Source of the DNA: Candidatus Bathyarchaeota archaeon
GTDB taxonomy: Archaea > Thermoproteota > Bathyarchaeia > TCS64
DNA length: 5,643 nucleotides
NCBI GenBank assembly: GCA_020697635.1
Contig: JAEHCT010000103.1
Coordinates: 1-5,643 of the forward strand
Direction: 5' to 3'
Part shown: one piece after another, positions 1 through 4,664 of the stretch
How positions within the stretch are numbered: position 1 is the stretch's first letter
How the letters are laid out: every line of letters starts with the position of its first letter
The notes under the pieces: model-generated
Databases searched by the model: none
What the model was told of the DNA's origin: nothing
The model's input: the letters and a program-made list of their open reading frames with translations, nothing else
Translations under genes and position numbers: made by a program

Positions 1-7
1 ATATTCC

Positions 8-75
8 TACTAAAAGTTCCAAAAATAGAAAATTGATAAGTCAAAATTTAGAATAATTTAAAAGTACTAAACGTT
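8..75 (+). repeat. Near-identical 11-mer pair
   Basis: TACTAAAAGTT at 8-18 and TACTAAACGTT at 65-75 differ at one position and start 57 bases apart. The first copy resembles the TACTNNNAGTA operator reported for Pyrococcus TrmB, with its last base changed, but the second copy fits less well. In AT-rich DNA this could be chance. Confidence 0.3.
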
Positions 76-111
76 AAAGCTCTCTAGCTGCCCCCTATAG
101 CCTCGATTTGA

Positions 112-138
112 TTATTGTTCTTATTGTCCTTATTGAAC
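112..138 (+). repeat. Three tandem 9-bp repeats (TTATTGNNC)
   Basis: Three head-to-tail units, TTATTGTTC, TTATTGTCC and TTATTGAAC, begin at 112, 121 and 130 with an exact 9-base period. The TTATTG core is invariant and so is the final C. They lie in non-coding DNA about 30 bases upstream of the candidate promoter element. An iteron-like protein-binding site or slipped-strand duplication would both give this pattern. Confidence 0.5.
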
Positions 139-166
139 CTCAACACGTAAGGCTCAGAATGTAATC

Positions 167-186
167 ACATCCAGATCGTAAAATAT
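167..186 (+). promoter_or_regulatory. Candidate promoter/upstream element of the aminotransferase gene
   Basis: ACATCCAGAT at 167-176 is followed by an AT-rich TATA-like stretch, AAAATAT, at 180-186. The same 10-mer occurs at 1513-1522, again just ahead of a TATA-like box. An archaeal TATA box here would place transcription start near 205-212 and give a leader of about 110 bases. This is a pattern-based guess; other AT-rich words nearer the gene, for example around 246-273, could serve instead. Confidence 0.3.
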
Positions 187-253
187 GAGGCTCTTGAACT
201 CCCCCTCTATTATTCACATATTAATTCTGCCTTACCCAAAATGAGATTTTTTA

Positions 254-289
254 TTATCATAAACGATTTATCAGATAACGTTAATTATC
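254..289 (+). promoter_or_regulatory. Cluster of TTATC/GATAA words (possible operator)
   Basis: TTATC occurs at 254-258, 268-272 and 285-289, and its reverse complement GATAA occurs at 274-278. TTATC-A-GATAA at 268-278 is an odd-centred palindrome, and GATAA/TTATC at 274-289 forms a second inverted repeat around six bases. Such clustering just before a gene is typical of a transcription-factor site, but the region is AT-rich and no known operator is matched. Confidence 0.35.
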
Positions 290-297
290 CTAGACTC

Positions 298-326
298 TTC
301 TTCAATGCGGTGGATTAATTGAAGAA
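298..326 (+). promoter_or_regulatory. Start-codon hairpin with ribosome-binding site in the loop
   Basis: TTCTTCAAT at 298-306 is perfectly complementary to ATTGAAGAA at 318-326, giving nine consecutive base pairs around an 11-base loop at 307-317. The loop carries the Shine-Dalgarno-like GGTGGAT (309-315). The TTG start codon (319-321) is buried in the 3' arm of the stem. The geometry would allow translation of the aminotransferase to be controlled by opening the stem. The stem is AT-rich and of modest stability. Confidence 0.5.
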
Positions 327-1473
327 CGAACGGGAGCTACTGATGATCCCAGGACCCACAATAGTCTCGCCCAGGGTCCTCAGGGCTTTAGCGAAACCCA
401 TCCTCAGCCACGTCAGCAACGAGTTCGTCGAAGGCTACGCTGAGGCGCTATCACTGCAGAAAAAACTATTCGGAACCGATGGCACACCCTTCCTACTCGC
501 AGGCAGCGGAACCCTCGGCATGGAGGCCGCCATCGCCAACCTCATGGAGAGGGGGGACAAGGTGCTCTGCGTCGAGAACGGCTACTTCGGCGAGAAGTGG
601 GAGGAGATCGTTGAGACCCACGGCGGAGAAGTGGACCGCGTCAGGTTCGAATGGGGCGACGCCGTCGACGTCAACATGGTCAAGGAGAAGCTCGGCAGCA
701 ACGAGTACAAGCTCTTCACAGTGGAGCACGTCGACACCAGCACCGGCATAGCCAACGACCTCAAGAAGATAGGAGAGCTACGGAAGAACACCGACGCGCT
801 ATACGTGGTTGACAGCGTCTGCGGAATAGGCGGAATGCCCCTGAAGATGGACGAGTGGAACATCGACTACTGCCTCACCGGAAGCCAGAAGGCCCTCGGC
901 GCTCCTCCAGGCATCAGCCTTTTCTGCCTCAACGACAAGGCATGGCAGACCGTCGAGAAACGTAAGAGCCCACCCAGCGACTACTACGTAAACCTCAAGC
1001 GCTGGAAGCCCATCATGGACAGCCCGAAAGGCTACTTCGCCACACCTGCAACCGGCCTAGTTCTCGGCATTCTGGAGTCCCTGAGGATAATATTCGAGGA
1101 AGGGCTCGAGACGAGATGGAAGCGCCACGAGGTCTTCAGCAAGGCTTTCCAGGCAGGCATCAAGGCGCTGGGCTGGGGGAACTTCCCCGCGGAGGGACAC
1201 AACGCCCACACCCTCACGGTGCCTAAGATACCTGAAGGGGTGGACGACGCAAAGATGAGGACCACCATGTACCAGAAGTACGGAGTAATCATAGCCGGTG
1301 GACTCGGCAAGCTGGGAGGAAAGACGGTTCGAGTCGGCCACATGGGCAACGACACCATGAACGACCTTGTTGCGACGCTCGGCGCCATGGAGATGTCCCT
1401 GGCTGAGATGGGTCACGTCGACGAACTCGGAAAGGCAGTCGGCGCCATGATGAAGGTATTCACAAAATACTAA
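319..1473 (+). CDS. Class V PLP-dependent aminotransferase (alanine-glyoxylate / serine-pyruvate type)
   Basis: This 384-residue soluble enzyme should transfer an amino group between an amino acid and a 2-oxo acid such as glyoxylate or pyruvate, using pyridoxal phosphate. The N-terminal LLMIPGPTIVSPRVL (7-21) is the family signature. GSGT (62-65) suits cofactor-phosphate binding, D165 in VVDSVCG suits the Asp that contacts the pyridine nitrogen, and K191 in GSQKALGAPPG is the expected Schiff-base lysine. R338 in VRVGHMG matches the substrate-carboxylate arginine. Length is normal for the family. The TTG start is favoured by GGTGG (309-313) close upstream and by the distance to the conserved IPGPT; ATG at 343 would cut just before it. 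A T-rich terminator follows, so the gene is probably monocistronic. Exact substrates (alanine, serine, glyoxylate, phosphoserine or others) cannot be read from the sequence. Confidence 0.92.
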   Translation: MKNERELLMIPGPTIVSPRVLRALAKPILSHVSNEFVEGYAEALSLQKKLFGTDGTPFLLAGSGTLGMEAAIANLMERGDKVLCVENGYFGEKWEEIVETHGGEVDRVRFEWGDAVDVNMVKEKLGSNEYKLFTVEHVDTSTGIANDLKKIGELRKNTDALYVVDSVCGIGGMPLKMDEWNIDYCLTGSQKALGAPPGISLFCLNDKAWQTVEKRKSPPSDYYVNLKRWKPIMDSPKGYFATPATGLVLGILESLRIIFEEGLETRWKRHEVFSKAFQAGIKALGWGNFPAEGHNAHTLTVPKIPEGVDDAKMRTTMYQKYGVIIAGGLGKLGGKTVRVGHMGNDTMNDLVATLGAMEMSLAEMGHVDELGKAVGAMMKVFTKY

Positions 1474-1488
1474 TTTTTATTTTTTTTT
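1474..1488 (+). terminator. T-rich archaeal terminator after the aminotransferase gene
   Basis: Directly after the TAA stop (1471-1473) come five T, one A and nine T. Runs of T without a required hairpin are the usual intrinsic termination signal in archaea. This separates the aminotransferase transcript from the downstream regulator unit. Confidence 0.75.
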
Positions 1489-1512
1489 CTGTTGTTTCAA
1501 GTATTATGACTA

Positions 1513-1535
1513 ACATCCAGATATCCAATATTATA
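1513..1535 (+). promoter_or_regulatory. Candidate promoter of the TrmB-like gene unit
   Basis: ACATCCAGAT (1513-1522) repeats the 10-mer found at 167-176 and is followed by AATATTATA (1527-1535), a plausible TATA box. Archaeal spacing would put transcription start near 1555-1558, right at the 5' edge of a potential hairpin. A second TATA-like word, ACATATAAT at 1660-1668, is an alternative that would start transcription about 11 bases before TTG 1701. Confidence 0.4.
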
Positions 1536-1555
1536 GTTGCTAATGTCGAAGGGTA

Positions 1556-1615
1556 GGACTTGGTTACACTTTGTTCGGTGAACTGCTTGAAGTTCAGCGA
1601 GGAACGACCAAGACC
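1556..1615 (+). ncRNA. Potential structured 5' leader or small RNA (nested hairpin)
   Basis: Three nested pairings can form in the plus-strand RNA. GGACTTGGT (1556-1564) pairs with ACCAAGACC (1607-1615) with one A-A mismatch. TGTTC (1572-1576) pairs with GAACG (1602-1606) with one wobble. TGAACT (1579-1584) pairs with AGTTCA (1591-1596) around the six-base loop 1585-1590. The structure begins where the candidate TATA box at 1527-1535 would start transcription. It matches no RNA family that I know. A stretch this long can fold by chance, so this is only a candidate. Confidence 0.3.
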
Positions 1616-1700
1616 GAAGGGTGTATCTAGGAAGAAGAGAAGAAAGGGGACATCAACTACATATAATGACCACCAAACAAACCACCGGGAACGACCTAAC

Positions 1701-2540
1701 TTGTACAACCGTAAAAAAAAGTCACGGTTTAATAACGAGAAAAAGTACAGCGACATAATATCCATATGGCCAAAGATAGTCGAGTACATCGGCCTCAGCG
1801 AGTACGAATCAAAAGTTTACCTAAGCCTCATCAACCTAGGCACAGCCGGAGCCAGAAAACTAAGCCTCAACTGCGACGTACCCAGAACCAAAGTATACGG
1901 AACACTAAAGAAACTCATAGACTACGGGCTAGTAGTCGAGATATCGGGAACCCCAAAGCAGTTCGTCCCAAGCCACCCAGGAGAATCCTTCAACACAATA
2001 CTCAACATCACGAAAGAGAAGGCCACAGACTTCGACTCCATCATCAAGCACCTTGAAACCATACACGAAAAACACAAGGAAGACACAGGGCCAATGAAGA
2101 AGCTAGTCTGGTTCCTCGAACAAGACCTCGACATCAAAGGCAAATGCAACGAGATCATCCGACAGAGCGAGGAGTCACTCACCATCGTCACTACCGATGA
2201 CGGACTCGAGATACTGTTCAACGCCGCCCACAGGCTCCTCGACGAGATGCTAGAGAACGGCGTCGAGATAAAGCTCTACAGCCCTCTCGACCCCCGGGTA
2301 AACCCCCTAGCCAGAGAGCTCAGCTACATTTATCAAGTCAAGAAGGTAGAGGTCAATACGCCTATCCTGTTCATCAACAGCGACAACAAGCGTTTCATAC
2401 TAGCGAAGCTGGCGCCCAGAGGATCCGAGAACCCCTTCGAGTCCGCGATGTTCACAGAAGACATCGAGCTCCTGAACCTCATCTGCCTCCTACTGGTCAA
2501 CGGCCACAATGAGATCCTCCTAAAAACGCTGAACCTCTAG
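1701..2540 (+). CDS. TrmB-like winged-helix transcriptional regulator
   Basis: This is a probable DNA-binding regulator of the archaeal TrmB family, 279 residues from TTG 1701. Residues 25-95 form the winged helix: the opening IGLSEYESKVYLSL (30-43) is the family hallmark, the recognition helix region is VPRTKVYGTLKKL (60-72), and the wing follows at GLVVEISGTPKQF. A helical, charged linker follows at about 100-135. The rest resembles the phospholipase-D-like effector-domain fold of TrmB proteins, including ESLTIVTTDDGLEIL and a helix-strand stretch ending VEIKLYSP. The C-terminal sugar-binding domain of classical 330-340-residue TrmB proteins appears missing, so the ligand need not be a sugar. 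The start is uncertain: TTG 1701 gives a normal distance to the helix, while in-frame TTG 1587 (GGTGA at 1577-1581) and TTG 1560 would add a basic tail. The stop overlaps the ribosome-binding site of the next gene. Confidence 0.82.
   Translation: MYNRKKKSRFNNEKKYSDIISIWPKIVEYIGLSEYESKVYLSLINLGTAGARKLSLNCDVPRTKVYGTLKKLIDYGLVVEISGTPKQFVPSHPGESFNTILNITKEKATDFDSIIKHLETIHEKHKEDTGPMKKLVWFLEQDLDIKGKCNEIIRQSEESLTIVTTDDGLEILFNAAHRLLDEMLENGVEIKLYSPLDPRVNPLARELSYIYQVKKVEVNTPILFINSDNKRFILAKLAPRGSENPFESAMFTEDIELLNLICLLLVNGHNEILLKTLNL
1707..1729 (+). repeat. Inverted repeat AACCGT/ACGGTT near the TrmB start
   Basis: AACCGT (1707-1712) and ACGGTT (1724-1729) are perfect inverted copies around an 11-base A-rich spacer. 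They lie a few codons inside the gene if TTG 1701 is the start. The start itself is within an 8-base palindrome, TTGTACAA (1701-1708). The spacing suits either a dimeric regulator site for autoregulation or a small mRNA hairpin. Confidence 0.35.
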
Positions 2541-2544
2541 GAGG
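2539..2544 (+). promoter_or_regulatory. Ribosome-binding site fixing the TTG start at 2551
   Basis: AGGAGG overlaps the last two bases of the TrmB-like stop codon (2538-2540) and lies six bases before TTG 2551. It is the strongest Shine-Dalgarno match I see in the window. It supports both the non-ATG start and translational coupling of the two genes. Confidence 0.75.
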
Positions 2545-2550
2545 CAACCG

Positions 2551-3021
2551 TTGTCCCTCCAGTCACAAGACAAGGGACTCCAAGAGATTCTAAACCAGAT
2601 AGAGAACGGCTCTGAGATCCTCCTGATACAGGTACCCGGCAACGGCGAGCCCCGACTCACCCAGAAAAACCTACACATATACGCGTGCCAACTCGGGGAA
2701 CTGATCAGCCTCGACGAACACAGCTTCACAGAGAAGATAAGCTCCAAGGACCACATACTCTTCACAAGACTCGAAAAAGGCTCGGCGCTCCTCGAAAGGA
2801 TAACCCAAGACATCCTCGAGGAGTGTCTAGGGAGAACCGGGGCGGCGCTTGTGGATCAGAGAATCTCGGGGAAAACCAGCCCGCTCAGGTACGGCAAGGT
2901 CAGCGACGCGCTCCAGGAATCCATGGGAAGTAGCGCGGAGCTCATCAAACGAGTCATATCCAAGTCGCTCTACCGAGAGCTCAGGTCGAACCTAGGAGCA
3001 CTGAAAGATGAACAACCATAG
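2551..3021 (+). CDS. Uncharacterised 156-residue protein, middle gene of the regulator/ATPase unit
   Basis: I do not recognise this protein. It is soluble, with no signal peptide or membrane segment. The N-terminal third has a helix (7-19) and a short hydrophobic strand, EILLIQVPG (22-30). A second hydrophobic, strand-like stretch runs IYACQLGELISL (43-54), and after KDHILFTRLEKGSALLERI (67-84) the rest is mainly charged helix. GRTGAALVDQRISGKT (94-109) is glycine-rich but is not a proper P-loop. There are no cysteine pairs or obvious catalytic triads. Coding is supported by the strong AGGAGG before TTG 2551, codon use like its neighbours, a 10-base gap to the upstream gene and a 14-base overlap with the downstream one. 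Its position implies a partner or adaptor of the TrmB-like regulator or the KaiC-like ATPase, but that is inference. It could be a diverged relative of a known small signalling domain. Confidence 0.75.
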   Translation: MSLQSQDKGLQEILNQIENGSEILLIQVPGNGEPRLTQKNLHIYACQLGELISLDEHSFTEKISSKDHILFTRLEKGSALLERITQDILEECLGRTGAALVDQRISGKTSPLRYGKVSDALQESMGSSAELIKRVISKSLYRELRSNLGALKDEQP

Positions 3022-4423
3022 AGTCGAGACCGGGGTAAGATGCCTCGACGAGGCACTACAAGGCGGCCTCCCCCGGGGAAGCATGACCCTCATAGCGGGC
3101 AAACCCGGCACAGGGAAGACTCTGCTGAGCGGCGAGTTCCTCTACAGGGGAGCCTCACAGGGAGAGAACTGCCTATACGTGAGCCTCGGCGAGGGAAGGC
3201 ACAGCTTCCTCGAGTACATGGCGAGGGTGGGCAGGGACCTCACGGCCAAGGACACATGGAGCAGACTCGAGGTGATGGACGTGGTCACGGTGAAGGAGGA
3301 GGGCCTCGACGTGCTGGTCGAGATGATAACGAGCCATCTAGAGGAGACCCACGCCAAGAGGCTGGTGATAGACAGCTTCACCGCGCTGAGCAACGCCTTC
3401 ACAGAGACCATAGACGCCCGCGTCACCTTACACATCCTCAGCAAGATACTGGCCCAGACCTACTGCACCACGCTGCTGATCACCGAGATGCCCACGGGCT
3501 CCAAAAAGATCGGCCTCGGCGTGGAGGAGTTCGTGGCAGACGGCATCATAGCCCTCAGACGAGAAACCCTGAATGGCGGCGTCTTCAGGGAGCTGGAGAT
3601 AATCAAGATGAGAGGCACCCTCATCGAGAGGCCTCTCCACGCCTTCACGCTCCACAGAGGATTCCGCGTGCTACCAATATTCCGGAACCACTCAGTCGGA
3701 CCCCCCAGGAGATACCGGCCGGACCCCGACCATGACGGACACTACCACACGGGGAACCCTGGACTAGACGAGATCACTGGCGGCTTCAGAAAAGGCGACA
3801 CGGTGTTCTTCGAGCTGGGAGAGAACATAGCCCCCATCGTGCCGGCGCTCATAGTCGGGCCCCTGCGTGCCAGCTTCATAAACAGCCATAGGGGCGTCCT
3901 CTTCCTGCCGCCGAGCGGCGAGAGCGTGAACTGGATAACCGGGTTCGATCACCAGTACGGAGTAACCGCCGAGGAGCAGCACCATCTACTAAGGATAGCC
4001 ACGACGCTGCCCGAGGAGGAGACGCCCGTGAACCTAGGCCTCGACCCGGGCGACATAAAGATGAGCCAGAGGATATGGAGGGAGGAGGCCTCGAGGCTCT
4101 GCCGGGAGACGGGGCAGCCCACACTCAACATAGTCTACACGGACCGCCTCGGCAAGACATGGCCGGAGACCCAGAGCAGGAGCTTCCTCGACACAGAGTC
4201 GATGTACGCCCGCAACACGGGCGGCCTCCTCGTCCTCCTCTCCAGGCCCGGAGAGGAAGCCATTAGGCAGCACGCGTCCAACCTGGCCCACACACACCTA
4301 AGGGTACACAACCAGAGAGGCGTCATGCTGCTGGACGGAGTCAAACCCCAGACATCCATGTACGCGCTGGAGCAGGACAACTCGGCGGGCTATCCGTCCC
4401 TAAGCCTGACGCCCATATACTAG
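3008..4423 (+). CDS. Two-domain KaiC/RadA-like ATPase with a degenerate second domain
   Basis: This 471-residue RecA-superfamily protein starts at ATG 3008, with GGAG at 2995-2998. Domain 1 (about 5-223) is a canonical KaiC-like ATPase. It opens with TGVRCLDEALQGGLPRG, then has Walker A GKPGTGKT (31-38, K37), SLGEGRH (59-65, with E62 a candidate catalytic glutamate), Walker B RLVIDS (118-123, D122), and the KaiC hallmark KMRGT (200-204). A proline/arginine/histidine-rich linker (about 224-246) leads to domain 2, which repeats the opening TGNPGLDEITGGFRKGD (248-264). There the P-loop position reads ELGENIAP (269-276), with no lysine, and no Walker B Asp is visible near GGLLVLLSRPG. Domain 2 probably keeps the fold but not ATP binding. 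Such proteins act in archaeal signalling and regulation rather than as recombinases. It is the last gene of its unit and ends five bases from the convergent L14e gene. Confidence 0.88.
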   Translation: MNNHRVETGVRCLDEALQGGLPRGSMTLIAGKPGTGKTLLSGEFLYRGASQGENCLYVSLGEGRHSFLEYMARVGRDLTAKDTWSRLEVMDVVTVKEEGLDVLVEMITSHLEETHAKRLVIDSFTALSNAFTETIDARVTLHILSKILAQTYCTTLLITEMPTGSKKIGLGVEEFVADGIIALRRETLNGGVFRELEIIKMRGTLIERPLHAFTLHRGFRVLPIFRNHSVGPPRRYRPDPDHDGHYHTGNPGLDEITGGFRKGDTVFFELGENIAPIVPALIVGPLRASFINSHRGVLFLPPSGESVNWITGFDHQYGVTAEEQHHLLRIATTLPEEETPVNLGLDPGDIKMSQRIWREEASRLCRETGQPTLNIVYTDRLGKTWPETQSRSFLDTESMYARNTGGLLVLLSRPGEEAIRQHASNLAHTHLRVHNQRGVMLLDGVKPQTSMYALEQDNSAGYPSLSLTPIY

Positions 4424-4428
4424 AAGAC

Positions 4429-4653
4429 TCAGCCGCCGAGGGCCGCCGCCACGTCCTCGTCCGAGGCGTCTCTGCTGACGCTGACGGACCTGTCGAGAGG
4501 CCTGAGGTGGTGCATGTTCACCCTCCTCCTCCTTACGCCCGGACCCGCTATCACCACGTAGTTCCTGTCGATGACGTCGACTACTACGCACTCCAATCCC
4601 TTCTCGCGCCCCCTCAGCTTAACGCAGACCCGCCCCACATCGAAAGCAGACAC
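4429..4653 (-). CDS. rpl14e: Ribosomal protein L14e (eL14), large subunit
   Basis: This archaeal/eukaryote-type protein of the 50S subunit has a KOW/SH3-like barrel. Its 74 residues from GTG 4653 include DVGRVCVKLRGREKG (5-19), VVVDVIDRNYVVIAGPG (23-39), the basic RRRRVNMHHLRPLD (41-54) and the conserved acidic tail DASDEDV. It is close to the shorter archaeal forms and somewhat truncated at the C-terminus. A longer reading from TTG 4668 is possible, but AGGTGAT (4664-4658) sits four bases before GTG 4653. The resulting MSAFDVGR matches the usual short L14e N-terminus, which runs about five residues into a VGR motif. It is the last gene of the minus-strand unit. Cbf5, often next to L14e in archaea, does not follow; the convergent KaiC-like gene does. 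Confidence 0.88.
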   Translation of the reverse strand: MSAFDVGRVCVKLRGREKGLECVVVDVIDRNYVVIAGPGVRRRRVNMHHLRPLDRSVSVSRDASDEDVAAALGG

Positions 4654-4657
4654 AACA

Positions 4658-4664
4658 ATCACCT
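4658..4664 (-). promoter_or_regulatory. Ribosome-binding site of L14e overlapping the cmk stop codon
   Basis: AGGTGAT reads 4664 to 4658 on the minus strand and is complementary to the archaeal 16S 3' end. It contains the whole TGA stop of cmk (4661-4659). Four bases separate it from GTG 4653, which selects that start and indicates coupled translation. Confidence 0.65.

Larger units (their letters stand above)
1..318. other. AT-rich intergenic region without a recognisable gene
   Basis: I see no convincing coding region, tRNA or other known RNA in this stretch. It is clearly more AT-rich than the genes that follow and contains several short signals listed separately: a near-duplicate 11-mer at 8-18 and 65-75, three tandem 9-mers at 112-138, a candidate promoter at 167-186, a cluster of TTATC/GATAA words at 254-289, and a hairpin at 298-326. 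It most likely holds the promoter and 5' leader of the aminotransferase gene. What lies upstream of position 1 is unknown. Confidence 0.7.
1489..1700. other. Intergenic/leader region before the TrmB-like gene
   Basis: The frame of the TrmB-like gene stays open back to TTG 1560, but the added residues are strongly basic and low in complexity. The codons there (TTG, TGT, CTT, GTT) are unlike the CTC/ATA/AGG-rich usage downstream, so I treat the stretch as mostly untranslated. Besides the promoter and hairpin candidates, it has direct repeats of CGAAGGGT (1547-1554, 1615-1622) and GGAACGACC (1601-1609, 1688-1696), and a purine-rich tract at 1629-1651. Confidence 0.5.

Noticed and set aside
8..18. 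TrmB operator (TACTNNNAGTA) at the left edge
   Set aside because: It matches 10 of 11 positions, but it is about 300 bases from the nearest start codon and its near-duplicate at 65-75 fits worse; AT-rich DNA gives such matches by chance.
1..318. tRNA, CRISPR array or mobile-element end in the left intergenic region
   Set aside because: I found no cloverleaf, no regularly spaced long direct repeats and no terminal inverted repeats or transposase fragment.
1560..1700. N-terminal extension of the TrmB-like protein from TTG 1560 or 1587
   Set aside because: The residues are very basic and low in complexity and the codons are unlike the rest of the gene. The region carries promoter-like and hairpin signals, and TTG 1701 gives a normal N-terminus. 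It is kept as a possibility because GGTGA precedes TTG 1587.
1460..1789. Minus-strand open frame of 109 codons with hydrophobic residues, resembling a membrane protein
   Set aside because: It is the antisense of the T-rich terminator and the basic Lys/Arg-rich stretch before the TrmB-like gene, which gives Phe/Leu/Ser codons. It overlaps the promoter candidate and has no supporting start signals.
3040..3735. Plus-strand open frame of 231 codons inside the KaiC-like gene
   Set aside because: It is rich in Arg, Pro, His and Gly with no domain, as expected from a shifted reading of a GC-rich gene; the overlapping frame has clear Walker motifs.
3008..4423. RadA or RadB recombinase identity for the ATPase
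   Set aside because: It lacks the helix-hairpin-helix N-terminal domain of RadA, is much longer than RadB, and has the KMRGT motif and domain duplication of KaiC-like proteins.
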